A DNA stretch of 64,000 bases, taken from positions 620,001 to 684,000 of the forward strand of contig NW_024067740.1 of assembly GCF_009389715.1 (NCBI RefSeq), given 5' to 3'. A model generated the notes under the pieces. It did no database searches, was not told the origin of the DNA, and was given only the letters and a program-made list of their open reading frames with translations. Origin of the DNA: Phoenix dactylifera (taxonomy: Eukaryota; Streptophyta; Magnoliopsida; Arecales; Arecaceae). Shown here piece by piece: positions 14,195 to 26,012 of this stretch; the stretch's first letter is position 1; each line of letters begins with the position of its first letter. The position numbers and the translations under genes were made by a program.

Positions 14195-17100
14195 CTTTGC
14201 GTTTAAGAGAGAAACAAGAGAACTGCAACAACTGGAAGTAGGAATCCATTTCTCATTCTTCCTAAATTTTAAAGGGGCAACCATACATCTTCCTTCCTAT
14301 GTGCATTGTGCATGCTCAGTTCTAGTTTTCCTAATCCTCAGAGGTAGGTCTATCATGGACAGGCTGGAGACATATATATGCTAAACTGCTAATAGATGAA
14401 TGGTTGACATATTGTAGATAGTGCTTTATTTTTTCTATTTAACCAGATGAAAGATTTTAGCAGGTAAGCTTGAATTCCCAGCATTTTAGATTTCAGTTGA
14501 GAACTGTCAGAGTTATAACTAATAAACCTATACAGATTTCACGAAATAAACTAACAGCTAGGAAATAGATTGTTCTGCCGACCCTCCTCCAGATTCTGGA
14601 TGCAAGGCATCAGCTTGTATACCCTCACTTTAATCTTTTAATGTAATCTCCAGACTGAACAAACTAATCTGTAAATGAAAGTGCTATCACTTCCATACTG
14701 AAAAGAAAGAAAAATCAATTGATTTTGTGTTCATTGGGTGAATTTTATTCTGGTATAGTATTCTTTTTCATGTAAGCTGGCTTCTGCAAAAGGGATTTGT
14801 TTAATCGTGCATGCACTCGCATATAAGAATATCATAAGCAAACATATGTTGGAAAGTAACATGTGAATCTTCAAAATAGGCTGGCTTTATGTTCACCTAC
14901 ATTGCCACGTTGACCACCAAGAATGTGCGGCAGTTCCTCTAAGGTGGCGTTTGGTGACCCAAATGGGATCACCAAAGTAATCTTAGATCACTGATGATTC
15001 TTATTCTGAGGTAATTTGATCCCTGACGATCTAAGATCACCGCGTTTGGTATGCTATGTTTTGGTGATTAAAGATTTTCAGGTATCCATGAGTAACCTAT
15101 TTGGTATTCCATGAGAAACTAAGATCACTGGCCATAAAATATCAAAACTACCCATAATATATTTTATAAAAATATATTTATTAATCTTATCAAATATATT
15201 ATAATAAAATATTAATATACTTATTAATATATTTCATAAAAATATATTTACTATTCCTATAAATTATTAATCCTATAAAGATATATTAACTATTATTATA
15301 GAACTAATATTTTTATTTATACTTATAATATATTATTTTTAATACTAATATTTATTTTGATTAGGAAAATAAGGAAAATAAAAATATTTTAAATAATTTA
15401 TTATATAGATATAAAGCAGAATAATATATTTCTACTATAACTTAAAATTATCATTGAATGATAATATGATTAATGATATATTATAATATAATATATCATA
15501 AATACAATACATATAATATAATATAATATACTATAATATATATAGTATTGATATAATATATTAATGATATACCGATATACCAATTTTTTATGGACTAAGG
15601 GGTATTTTTGTCCTCAAATTTCAGCCTAAGATTGTTGCCCTAGGGTGATCTTCGATACCCGACCTCAAAGACGGGTATCACATCATTGGGTTAGGTGATG
15701 ATTTGAGGAGTGAGGGTGATTTGGGATCATTGCCATGTAGGATTACTGTGGTGTAACTAAATGTGGTGATTTCATTACCTCTACCCACATCACCTTTGAT
15801 GTTGGAATGATCATCCCATACCAAACGCCCCCTTACTGAATGCCTTCACAATATCAGCAACTAATACCCTTTCTTGACTGCCTATGTATTCATAAAATAT
15901 TGTGCGAACAAAGCCTATATCTGTTATAAATCTACTGTTTGATGTTCTACTTTGATAGGTAGAAATGCATGAAGGTCGTTAGTCATTTTATTTAAATATT
16001 TAAGACAAAAAAGCTCTCATTTAATAAGTTTGCATTTGTGCACTGTTGAGATGTCTAATATTGATGTCGTATGTTCGATAATAGGCTGCTTACACGGTTG
16101 GAGGGCACTCATTCAGTGCTGCTTGCATTGAGTATGTAATTTTAAAGATGAGGCCTCCGATCCACAGGCCACAAACTGTATGGAACTTGTTACTTTATGT
16201 GTATTATATTTCTTTTCTTCTGTTGTTATGTGATCTTTATTAGTATTCTTCTCATTCTCTTTCTAATATTTAATAAATAATGTACTTTTGTAATCTCAGG
16301 CTTTACTTCTTGCCCTTCGCAAATTGAAGGTATCTGAGGAACAGCGAAAGTTCTCCATTGAGGCATCCGAACCACTTGTTGCATTTGCTCTGAGCTGTGG
16401 AACATACTCTTCACCTGCGGTATTAATGTTGCTACTCTACATTACTTTTAAAAAGGAACAAGTTTAACTTGCTTCCGATAGCGAGTTCCTCACAGCTAGA
16501 ACCAGTCTTTGAATGATGATGGGGAGGTGCACGCCTGTGAAGTTGGCATCTACCATGTATGTGATAGGCAGGGGGTGGTTGCAACATCACAGGCGTGTGG
16601 CCACCAATCACCATCTACTGATTAACACAATATTAAGCACTCCTGATAACACTGGTGATCAGTTATTTGGTAGCAGATCAAATTTTATTTAATGGAAGAT
16701 TTTCATCTTAGAGAACAGTTGATAATCTACTACTGAACTATAGTGGCAGGCAAAGGAACAAATAGTCGGAAACTTTACTGCTGGTTCAAAACAATTTGTA
16801 TTTTTAGCGGTTTTTGATTTGGTGCAGGGTTGTCAATGTGGTTATTATTAATGTTAATAGAAGTTATTTTCACTGATTGTCAAAAGCCAGACCGCAAAAC
16901 TGGTAATTCTTCTATGCTCCTAGCATTAATCTAAACAGAAAGACCATACTACCTCCATAATTAAATCTTATTGAGGAAGTAGTTGTAACAGTCAGTAATG
17001 AATTCAAGACTTTCAATTTTTCTAAAACATGCTAAAGAGGCTGCTAATGTACTGCTTATGAAGCTCTGTTTTGAGAAAATGGATTCATGCATTCTCAATG

Positions 17101-17462
17101 ATCGTGCATTATGTTACTCTGAAAATGAGAAATACTCGAATCTGCAGGTAAAGATTTACAGCCCCAGAAATGTGAGAGAGCAGCTCCAAGAGGCTCAGCG
17201 TGACTTCATTCGTGCATCAGTTGCAGTCAGTAACAAAGGGAAGCTTCTGGTTCCTAAGATGCTTCACTGTTTTGCCCGAGGATTCGTTGACGATGCCAAC
17301 ATGGCAGTCTGGATATCTCGTTTCCTTCCTCAGCAACAAGCAGCCTTTGTTGAACAATGTATGTCACAGAGGCGGCAGAGCTTGCTTGGATCCCGAAATT
17401 GTGGGATCATCCCCTTTGATTGTCGATTTCGATACCTTTTCCTTCCTGAAAAAATGCCATAA
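6553..17462 (+). CDS. DUF547 protein with N-terminal MIP1-type leucine zipper
   Basis: Ten exons with consistent phases give 532 residues: 6553-6600, 7664-7753, 8599-8712, 10278-10451, 11824-12308, 13127-13226, 13372-13431, 16085-16177, 16300-16419 and 17148-17462. All junctions are GT-AG. Residues about 40-130 form the coiled-coil MIP1 leucine-zipper region (EQDVQRLQKLLLEEMQLH, then TVSKLEEEMISLHFQL and QERNERRLAEY). Residues about 290-470 are DUF547, with EKLAFWINLYNALIMH, GGHSFSAACIEYVIL and EPLVAFALSCGTYSSPA. The end, CGIIPFDCRFRYLFLPE, is the usual family C-terminus. The ATG at 6553 is the first in the spliced frame. The family is widespread in plants; its biochemical role is not established, and coiled-coil protein binding is inferred from the zipper. 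Long introns hold MITE-like insertions and a TC repeat. No frame break is seen, so the gene looks intact. Confidence 0.93.
9004..9208. mobile_element. MITE (Tourist/Harbinger-like) in intron 3 of the DUF547 gene
   Basis: A 205-bp element with imperfect terminal inverted repeats (left GGGCTTGTTTGGGTAATCC, right end ATATCCAAACAGGCCC). TAA lies on both sides (9001-9003 and 9209-9211), matching the 3-bp target duplication of Harbinger-type MITEs. Confidence 0.75.
14140..14189. repeat. (TC)n microsatellite
   Basis: About 25 CT dinucleotides in intron 7 of the DUF547 gene. Confidence 0.95.
14943..15832. mobile_element. Non-coding DNA-transposon-like element in intron 7 of the DUF547 gene
   Basis: About 890 bp bounded by inverted ends (GGTGGCGTTTGGT left, ACCAAACGCCCCC right). 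The interior is very AT-rich (15120-15590) with no open frame. TAA precedes the left end and TTA follows the right end, so a direct target duplication is not clear and the superfamily stays open. The GCGTTTGGT motif recurs near 15040, suggesting internal duplication. Confidence 0.55.
16500..16620. repeat. Imperfect inverted repeat in intron 9 of the DUF547 gene
   Basis: Arms containing GTGCACGCCTGTGA (left) and TCACAGGCGTGTGGCC (right) flank about 45 bp and could form a hairpin in the pre-mRNA. This may be a small foldback element; no clear target duplication was identified. Confidence 0.4.
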
Positions 17463-18783
17463 TCTTTCCCTTTTAACAGCTTGTTTCTGATGATGAAGCT
17501 AGACTCAATTTCAGTTGAATCTTAATCCGGGAATCTGATTAAGGATAACTCTACCCACCGATTCTTGAACATTACTGCTTGAATTTTGAACGCTGATCTG
17601 ATGCTGATTTCGTTCCCCAAGAGCTACTTACCTTTTCTCTTTGGCTAATGCTTCTGTTGGTCTTCTTCTTGGAGACCTTGCTGCTTGCTCGTAAGGTTGG
17701 ATTCTCATAGCTCCATAATGCCGATCAATGAAAGGGGATGTTGCCAGTTTAAAAACATGGAAGTGCAGTGGCCTACAAATGAGAGGAGAATGTTTGTGCG
17801 GTTGCGCCACAAGGCAGAGTGTCTCTACAGGGGACTGTATGATATGTTGATGGCATGCATACCTTCGTTTTAGATTGAAAATGATGCTTTTTTAGATGAA
17901 CTTTAATTCCTATCAGAGGGTTATGCATTTCCAGTCCATGTCAAATTAAAGATTGATTTATCTGTCTTGTCTAGCTGTTTGTAGAATCCGATCAAGTTAT
18001 CTTCCTCTTGTTTATTTGTAACTGCAAAAAAAAAAGAGAAAGAACTTATCCTTCCATCATGTTCCCAGTTTCTTTCCCTATCGGAAGAAAGTGATTTAAT
18101 CTTACAAGTTAATTGCGGTGTGGACTGCTCACCATCAAGTGTAAGTTCTCACATCCTGGTGATAGCAAAATTGCTCTAGCATTGTGTAACCTTGATCAGT
18201 TACTAGAAATCTTGGGAGGAGCACCGAGAGAAAAAAATGATCAATAATTTCTATATTTCGCTTGTGAAATGGCTGAAGCAGATTTGCACCTGGGTAGTAG
18301 AGTCCTGTATTAGTGTTAAAAAAGGATAATGATTGGATACCTGAGGCAATACTTTCTGCAGCATTGTTTTAGTTTTCAACTGTTCTCTATGCATCCGAGA
18401 ACACTTTCTTGAACGCCAACTAGTTGTTGGAAACCGCGTACTGGATTGCGTGAAGAGCGAAGCCCGAGTTCTGAAAAACGACTAATTCCGGAGGTAGCGA
18501 AGCAGAAGGAACACTTGGGGGGGGGGGGGGGGGGGAACTACCAGCGCTGGTCAATCGTTTGCTGCAATAGCTTTGCAGAATGCGCAGATAAAATATTTAT
18601 ACATTCCGTTGGTTGATGAATGTATTCACAGAGTTGCAAGGTACAAGGAATGTGAAATAGTGCGTCCAATCTATGTCATCCGGTCAATACAGTGAATCAT
18701 TTGTTTAGTATAGGAAATCACGCTCGCAAACTTGTTATTCCAGTGCGATGCATGAAACAGTTGCAGACTCAACGGATGTCTAT
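17463..18783. other. Intergenic stretch between two convergent genes
   Basis: It holds the 3' flanks of the DUF547 gene (+) and the small plastid gene (-). No further gene is recognised. A run of 19 G lies at 18517-18535. Confidence 0.5.
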
Positions 18784-19675
18784 TCAGGGTCCATCCTCTC
18801 CATCCTTGATTCGGTTGCAGATGTCCGAGCACTCTGCCAAGCTGATGGATGAAAAATGTCGAGTTAATATCACGGGAGGAATGGATACATGCAGAGCACA
18901 TTGGGCGGTAAAACCTTATTACTGGTTGATGAAAAAACGGCAACTTAAATATGGAGAGACGCAGAAACTTAAATTTGGGCGGACAAAACCTTACCAATAT
19001 TGGCGACTGCGGAATCCTTGCTTGAAAACCACAAGAGGCCTGCACATGGAATATCAAGAGCCCATTAGCTAAAATTCGGACCGCAGTAGTGTTCCTGGTG
19101 GAATTCTCCAGCGTGAGAATTTGATTGGAGAATTCCATTAACTTTCATTATACATACATATATATATATATATATACATGAGATTGATGGAGGAGGACGA
19201 TAGGTCTACCTCCTGACGTTAAGGGGTCCTTCACCAGGAGAGCCGGCGCCGCCTCGGATGCAGGTGGTGACACACTTGATGGTGCAGGACTCTGCCTTGC
19301 TCGACTTGGGCCGCTGGATCCTTGCCTGCTTGCCGTCAGCTCCTGCATGCACATGGTCGTTCGCCATTGAAATTAACATATTATCGTGCGAAGCATGCAC
19401 GGGCGACGGGAATCGACGAAATCAAGGGCAGAGAGCGGCGAAGTCCCACCCGAAAGCGTCTGGGGCACGTCCAAGAGGGTCTCCGGAGACTGAAGGGCGG
19501 GCGATGACAGGATGACCGCCGCCGCAAGCAGAGCCGGTGCGGAGCTGCAGCAGCAGCCCGATCGCCTTCTTTTGCTGCTGCTGTGGATACGGGGGAGGTG
19601 GAGCAGCGTGTAGCATGACTGGCTGCTGCTCCAGTTGTTAATGAGGGTATTCCCCAGCAAAAACAAGGACGCCAT
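18784..19675 (-). CDS. Conserved small plant protein, probably plastid-targeted, double C-x3-C-x3-C
   Basis: Four exons on -: 19675-19450, 19342-19210, 19039-18995 and 18841-18784. Splice phases 1, 2 and 2 join without a break to 153 residues. Each donor is GT and each acceptor AG. Residues 1 to about 60 are rich in Ser, Arg and hydrophobic residues, ending in a run (ALLAAAVILSSPALQ) that looks like a plastid or thylakoid-transfer signal. The mature part has IQRPKSSKAESC, then CTIKCVTTC (C95, C99, C103), SPGEGPLNVRRPLVVFKQG, and CLAECSDIC (C135, C139, C143). I recall this exon pattern and motif set from a conserved plant family of unknown function, and cannot name the gene. No exon exceeds 226 bases, which hides the gene. 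The MULE at 19979 lies about 300 bp upstream of the ATG. Confidence 0.82.
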
Positions 19676-19978
19676 CTCTGCCGGTGGGTTGGTTTTAGCG
19701 TTCTTGATTGCAATTGTCCATCCTTCCCCTCCTCCGCCTCCTCCTCCTCCTTCAATTCCTTTCGGGAGAAAGAAAGCTGAAGCCGCCGTGCGTAATTTAT
19801 GCATGCACACAATGCGTGGCGGTGTCTGTGCCGCCACCAGGGATCCCCGCCTTATCCGTTCGCCGAACTGCCTATTGGACGGTCTGATGAGGCAGCCGTA
19901 ACCGCGAGCTTCCATGGCGATTGGGAGGAAGGGATGGCCCCTGGTGGGCCCGTAATGCGGATGCAGAGCGAAGGTCAT
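19676..19978 (-). promoter_or_regulatory. Upstream region of the small plastid gene
   Basis: This is the remaining 303 bp between the ATG of the minus-strand gene and the MULE. The last nine bases (19970-19978, GAAGGTCAT) are the left target duplication. A CT/CCT-rich tract (19725-19755) would be in the leader. No clear TATA box was picked out. Confidence 0.45.
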
Positions 19979-20027
19979 GGGGAGTTCTAAATACACCCCC
20001 CCGATTGCTCAGGACACCCCCCAAAAA
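19979..20027 (+). repeat. MULE left terminal inverted repeat
   Basis: It begins GGGGAGTTCTAAATACACCC and is the inverse of 26756-26804 with one mismatch at the fourth base. Confidence 0.93.
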
Positions 20028-20239
20028 CCAAAAAAAAAATACCCAAACTAACCTTTAGTGTAATTACCATATTGCCCTTGAAATTTTCTCAGTACACCCC
20101 CCTTCCTCCTCCTCCGTCTCCTCCTCCGTTTCGTTTTGAAAAGGAAAAAAAAAACCACCCCTCAAACCCCCCTTAAACCCCTCGATCCATTTACATCGTT
20201 TAGGCGATCTTTGAAGGAGATTTAAGCCCCATTCGAAGC

Positions 20240-23200
20240 ATGGACAAGCAACTAGTGATTTGGGACGAAGAATCGGCCGCAAAGGTACGTGTTCCACCTT
20301 GTTTCGAAAGTTTTTTTTTTTCACGGTTCGTGCTCCGTTCGGCACTGGATCGCCGAACAAAAGGCTTCTGTTCGGCTGCATAGTGCCGAACAGAAGCCTT
20401 CTGTTCGGCAACGCTCTACCGAACAGAAGGCTTCTGTTCGGCTGCACAGTGCCGAACATAAGGCTTCTGTCCGGCACACTGAAGCCGAACAGAAGGCTTC
20501 TGTTCGGCACTCTGCAGCCGAACAGAAGCCTTCTCGTGCCAAATCGCGTGCCGTGCTGAATTTTGTGCCGAACAGATCCTCTGATTCATTAATTCTTGGT
20601 GATAAATTATTTTATATGTAGGGCTATGCTACAACCGAATCGAGTATAATTGGATCAGAATTTGTACTGGATTACACAAGCGAATTTACAACTTACGAGG
20701 TATTATAATATATTGTGCAATTTTGTATTAGTTTAGCGAGCTATTTTTACAACTGTGTACTTACATAAATTGTTTAATGTATAGATCTTCAAGAGTAGAG
20801 AGGACTTGTGTAATTGGTGTCGTGAAGCTGGGAGGCGAAATGGTTTTGTTGTTGTAATCAAATCATCCGATGCAGGTACCATTTCTAAGAAACCCAGAAT
20901 TACGTTAGGTTGTGAGAGGGGTGGGACGTACCGAACCACAAAAGAAAAGCGAATAAAGACTGCCTGTGGGACAAAGAAGTGTGGATGCCCTTTTGCATTA
21001 AGAGGAAAGAAATTGGATACTGCGGATGATTGGATATTACTGGTCGTATGTGGAGTGCACAATCATCCCGCTGCAGAGAATCTGGAGGGGCACTCATATG
21101 CAGGGAGATTATCTGAGCAGGAGACGGAATTGTTAGTGGATATGTCGAAGAGTTTGGTTCGTCCAAAGGACATATTATCCACATTGAAGGAAAGAGATGC
21201 CCTCAATGTTACGACTATCAAGACTATCTACAATGTACGTCAACGGTTTAAGGTTGCAGAGAAAGCCGGGAGGTCTGAAATGCAACATCTATTAGGTAAA
21301 TTATCAGAGGCTAAATATATTGAGTGGCATAGGAATTGTACTAATACGGATGTTGTGCATGACTTATTTTGGGCACACCCTGGCAGCATTGATTTGTTCC
21401 GTGCATTTCCCCGTGTGTTGATAATGGATTGCACGTACAAGACGAATAGGTATCGTCTTCCGCTCTTAGAGATTGTGGGGGTGACATCTACTGACATGAC
21501 ATTTTCAGTTGCTTTTGTATACTTAAATTCTGAGGGGGAAGAAAGCTATACTTGGGCATTAGAGAGATTGCGCAGTGTCATAGCTGATGATGTTTTGCCT
21601 GAGTTGATTGTTACAGATAGAGACTTGGCTTTGATGAATGCAATTCATAGAGTATTTCCTACTGCTAGACATTTATTATGTAGATGGCATATTAGTAGGA
21701 ATGTTTTGGCCAAGTGCAAAAAATTTTTCGAATTGAAGGAGAAATGGGATAAATTTATTATGAGTTGGAATGTACTAGTGCTGTCCTCCACGGAAGACGA
21801 GTATAATGATCGCTGGAGTGCACTGCAGAGAGAGTTCGGTACCTATCCAGATGCACTACAGTATGTGTCAGATACTTGGCTGAGCAAATACAAGGAAAGA
21901 TTTGTTGCGGCGTGGACTGATACATGCAGGTACTACGGAAATGTGACGACAAATAGGTATCACAAATAAAGACTCATTTAATTTTAATTTGCCTCAATTC
22001 TTATATCTAACTTTCATTTGTTTACTAGGGTCGAGAGTGCACATGCAAAGCTCAAAAAGCAGCTTGGATCAAGCCAAGGAAGTTTCGAGTCATCTTGGAC
22101 TAGAATACATGGATTGATTGAGTTGCAGCACAGCTCCGTTAAAGCCTCATTGGAGAAGAGTTTATTGGTAGTGCAGCACAACTTCAAGCCAGCTGAATTC
22201 AAAGAGTTGCGAGGTTTCATATCTATAAGTGCGTTAAATCATGTCCTCGCCCAATCGAAACGAGCCAATTCAGTTGGATTTGATGATTCAAATTGTGGGT
22301 GCGCTATTCGACGCACACATGGTATACCATGTGCTCACCAGATTGCGCGGTACAGGGTGGAAGGTCGGCCCATTCCTCTCGACTGCATAGATCCTCATTG
22401 GAGGAAACTTGATATTCTGCCTACCCCCCCGTGCAGCCAATTCAGTTGAGTTGTGATGCAGAGTTAGATTTGATTGCGCTACGATTCAAGAAGTTAGATG
22501 GGGCTTCTCAATTGCAGATGATCAAGAAGTTACGAGAGATTGCAAGTCCAGATAGTACACCTCTTTTAGAGCCTGCAAAACGGAAGACCGGTTCACGTGG
22601 GCGCGCTTCACTGAAGGTTGATACGTCTACTCGACGTGACCCGTCTGCGTTTGAGTTGGTTCTATCTGGACAGGATAGTTATTCACCTGGTGTTGAGAAA
22701 GTTACCATCCGCAATCCATCTACTCAGATTCAAAAGAGACGGCCCAAGCAAAAGGTAAGTACCAAATATTTATTTCCTTACAATAGGTATCACAACGTCT
22801 ACGGGACGGTCCGTGCCGTGCCGGTATGTCATGTGCCGATACGGGACATGTCGGGACGTGCCGTGCCGAGATGTGCCGATACGGGACATGTCGGGACGTG
22901 CCGTGCCGAGATGTGCCGATACGGGATGTGCCGTGCCGAGATGTGCCGATACGGGATGTGCCGTGCCGAGATGTGCCGATACGGGACATGTTCTGCCATT
23001 GTTACATATTTTCTATCATTTGATATTATTTGCAGGTTTTTCGTACTAGAGCCCAGTCACATACGCCCATTATCTATATTGATGCTATTCCTTCTGCCTT
23101 GAGACCATACATCCAGCATATCAAGGATGTAAAAGCTGATGGGAATTGCGGATTTAGGGCAATAGCTGACTTACTGGGATTTGGAGAAGATGACTGGGTG

Positions 23201-23779
23201 CGTGTTAGGAAGGATTTATTGCAAGAGTTGCAATGTCATTCGGACCACTATCGCACATTATATGGTGTGGAAGGGACGATTGCTGAGATCACTCATGTAT
23301 TATCATATTATGATGATTGTCCACCATATGACAGATGGATGACTATGCCGGACATGGGTCATCTTATAGCATCCTGCTATAATGTTGTCCTATACCATCT
23401 CTCGTTGCAACAATGTCTGACCTTCCTACCTCTCCGTTCTGTGCCAGTACCTCTTCTATCCCGCAAAGATATCGCTATCGGATTCGTAAATGGAAATCAT
23501 TTTGTTGAGGTACTACGTTCACAACACTTGCGAATATTTAATTTTGCTTATTTAATTTTGCTTATTTATAATTTTGTAGCTATTAATATTTTCTTATTTC
23601 TAATTTTGAAGGTGTTCTTGTTGCCGGGACATCCCGTTCCGCCAGTAGCGACCAACTGGCGAAAATATCATCTTCCTTGTGCTACCGGATGGGAAAATTC
23701 ATATGAAGCACGGATTCAACAGTTCAAAGAGAGCATCTCACCTAATGTTATAATTAGCGAGACAGTAGAGTTAGATTGA
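20240..23779 (+). CDS. MULE transposase with FAR1-type DNA-binding, SWIM and C-terminal OTU domain (one frameshift)
   Basis: Exons read 20240-20284, 20622-20699, 20785-21956, 22029-22754, 23036-23509 and 23612-23779, all GT-AG. The total is 2663 bases, one short of 888 codons. Exon 3 opens IFKSREDLCNWC, the usual MULE N-terminal region, with a C/H zinc pattern (CGTKKCGCPF ... VCGVHNH). The DDE domain shows VLIMDCTYKTNRYRLPLLEI, ELIVTDRDLALMNA and HLLCRWHISRNV. The SWIM zinc finger is CGCAIRRTHGIPCAH (22291-22335). The OTU domain has DGNCGFRAIADLLG with catalytic Cys and NHFVE with the His. The frame breaks at a run of seven C (22424-22430); the two frames are otherwise open either side. A sequencing error or a genuine inactivating slip both fit. 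Intron 1 holds a palindrome array and intron 4 a GC-rich minisatellite. Confidence 0.88.
20330..20574. repeat. Left subterminal palindrome array of the MULE
   Basis: About five to six copies of a 23-bp palindrome (arms CCGAACAGAAG and its complement around one central base), separated by 10-bp spacers, giving a 33-bp period. It lies in intron 1 of the transposase gene. The whole block is inverted relative to 26013-26313, including shared flanks (GTGCTCCGTTCGGCAC at the outer end). Confidence 0.93.
22808..22990. repeat. GC-rich minisatellite in intron 4 of the MULE transposase gene
   Basis: Two 40-bp and two 30-bp units share GTGCCGATACGGGA and GTGCCGTGCCGAGAT. They lie wholly within the intron 22755-23035 and have no bearing on the protein. 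Confidence 0.85.
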
Positions 23780-24032
23780 TTATTTATATATGTACAATTT
23801 TTGAAAGTTGTAAATTTTTTTGGCCTCTTAGAGTCATGTACTGTGAAACTCCATCATCAATATAAATCAAAAAATATCTGTCTTCGCATTGTTAGATTGA
23901 TTGTTATGTGCACTGTTATATTTGTGTAAAATAGAACGGGCCAGGCTTTACAAAGATTACACGTAAATGTACCAAAAATATATATTTTTCATTAATATCA
24001 AAGGCTTTACAAAGATTACAAAGGCTCCATCA

Positions 24033-25947
24033 TCAATCCCTATGACGCCATCGTCGACGCGTGTACTGCTGTACGTCCGAATGAGAGGGTCCTGGATCCG
24101 AATGAGAGGGTGCTGTACTCGGGCCAGGCTCATCACCCAGAAGTACCTGATGCATATGAGAAATAGCATCATATAGGTGCCCGGCACCTAGTGACGTAGC
24201 CTCTGAGGGACCCATCCGTACAATGTCGGTACTGATACCGAGTGCAGCTGCATTACGCCGCCGGTGCATGTCAGCATCATCATGACCTCCCCTAGCTCCA
24301 GAATGAGTACTCGAGCGCAGATGAGGAGGCTGAACTGCAACGTGCGTGATACGGAGATACCACTCCATGTATCCCGGTACGCTGTCTGATGGCCGGGTAA
24401 CTGGGTGGCTCCTGCTCGCCTGGCTCAGCACGTGGTCCTCCCACCGCTCCCAAAGCTGATCCATATAGGAGTAATGTATCCGGTACGAGCCTGCTGTGGA
24501 ACCTCTGTTGGCTCGCGTAGGGGCTAGTGGCGCTCGAGGGATGGTCTGAATACGACCAAACTGTCTAAGAACCCTTTCTGGATGATAGGGTTCTACGATA
24601 TCAAGGCACTTGATGGAGCCACTAAAAAATGCGACGGGTATATATGGGCGATCTCCCCGAAGCCGATGATGGGGATCCCAAATAACCTGTAAAACAAAAG
24701 GTCCATTTCAGTTTAATACTATATCGCATATTAAAAGTACTGACAAACACAAGCAAATGGTAATATGATACGTACCTCATCGATGCTCAAAAGGTCCAAT
24801 GACTCACGTAGAACCACTAAATGGTCCATCGTGGTACGGGATGGAGTACCGGGCATCCAGCGGTGCACGCGGGGACTGGCATCAGTATACTCGAGCGACG
24901 GGTGAGGACTGAGTGCTGGAAAATGCTCATAAATCCATGCCTGCAGAAGCGTCATATAACCACTGATCTGTCTCACTGATGACCTCGACGCAATCCCCAA
25001 CTGCCGATACAAATATGCTAAGGCAGCTGTACCCCAGGCATATGTGCTCACCCTATCCAGATCCCGCAGTAAACACAGATACGCTATAGGCACCCTGGTC
25101 CCACTCTTATCAGCAAAGAGTGTGCAGCCTAACAAAAATAACAAATAGGCTCGTGCTGCACACTCTATCCTCTGCTGCCTGTCTCTATCAGATACAGAGT
25201 GAAACTGAGTCCTCAGCCACTCCATCCTCACAGACTGACCGCGCGATGACAGTACCTTCTGACGCGCGTCTCCAGCTGACACCCCCAACAACTCCACAAG
25301 TAGCTCCTCAGCATCCCGATCACTCATCCTCTCAGGAGAAACTGATACTGAGGAACCTGCGACAGGAATCCCTAAAATGGCGGATACATCATCCAACGTG
25401 ATAGTGATCTCGCCAAATGGTATATGGAAGGTGTTCGTCTCGGGCTGCCATCTCTCTACGAAGCCCGAAATCAGAATCTTATCGATGAATCGATAAGAGC
25501 ACTGTACTAACTCTACGAGGCCCGACTGCCTCAATAGTGCTCTGAACCTGGTATTTGGTTGGTTTGAAGACCACCACTTCCATTCACCAACCTTGGCAGT
25601 ATGGTTCATGCACTTTAGTGGAGCTCGTTCCTGTAATATAAATGTATAATTACTACTACTTTATAAAACATCAATAAACAAAATATAATGCTATAACAAA
25701 TAAACAATACCTGTTGCCTCCAGATGGAAGCTGCTATATGCGTCCTGAAACTGATCAGGACGGACTCATCCTCTGGACCTCCTGGACATGGTCCAACGGA
25801 CTCATCGTCTTCGCCCCTAGCGGGCATATCATCATGCTCTGACTCAGGAGAGTCCGATGGCATATGAGCAGGCTCGAGAGAAGCAATCCTAGCACGACGT
25901 CTCCTAGCTGACGCCGTAGGTCTAACTCTGGCGGGACGGGGATCCAT
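24033..25947 (-). CDS. Plant mobile domain (MAIN-like, aminotransferase-like) protein carried by the MULE
   Basis: Three exons on -: 25947-25711, 25630-24776 and 24686-24033. All junctions are GT-AG at phase 0, giving 581 residues. Motifs of the plant mobile domain (PF10536-type) are clear: WQPETNTFHIPFGEITITL, LDDVSAILGIPV, YLLFLLGCTLFADKSG, DLDRVSTYAWGTAALAYLY and LQAWIYEHFP. The third exon holds YMEWYLRITH and a low-complexity acidic/Ser tail. The family occurs both in host genes linked to silencing and meristem maintenance and in MULE and gypsy elements; its function inside transposons is not established. The frame is intact, unlike that of the neighbouring transposase. The ATG lies 66 bp from the right palindrome array. 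Confidence 0.88.
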
Positions 25948-26012
25948 GTCTGAAAATATAGAAATTCAATGTTAGGCTATATCAAAGAAAATAATTCAAT
26001 TGCATACATAAA

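Noticed and set aside
19373..19996. 207-codon minus-strand frame overlapping the small plastid gene
   Set aside because: It crosses the MULE junction and the donor at 19449. Only the part from 19675 to 19450 is a real exon.
20330..20574. CRISPR-like repeat-spacer array (also 26013-26313)
   Set aside because: Spacers are near-identical to each other, repeats are full palindromes, and the blocks sit inverted inside a plant MULE. These are transposon subterminal repeats.
20260..20621. Open frames of 11-residue repeats such as RTEAFCSAAQC and PNRSLLFGCTV
   Set aside because: The 33-bp repeat keeps many frames open on both strands. There is no codon bias, and the left array lies in an intron.
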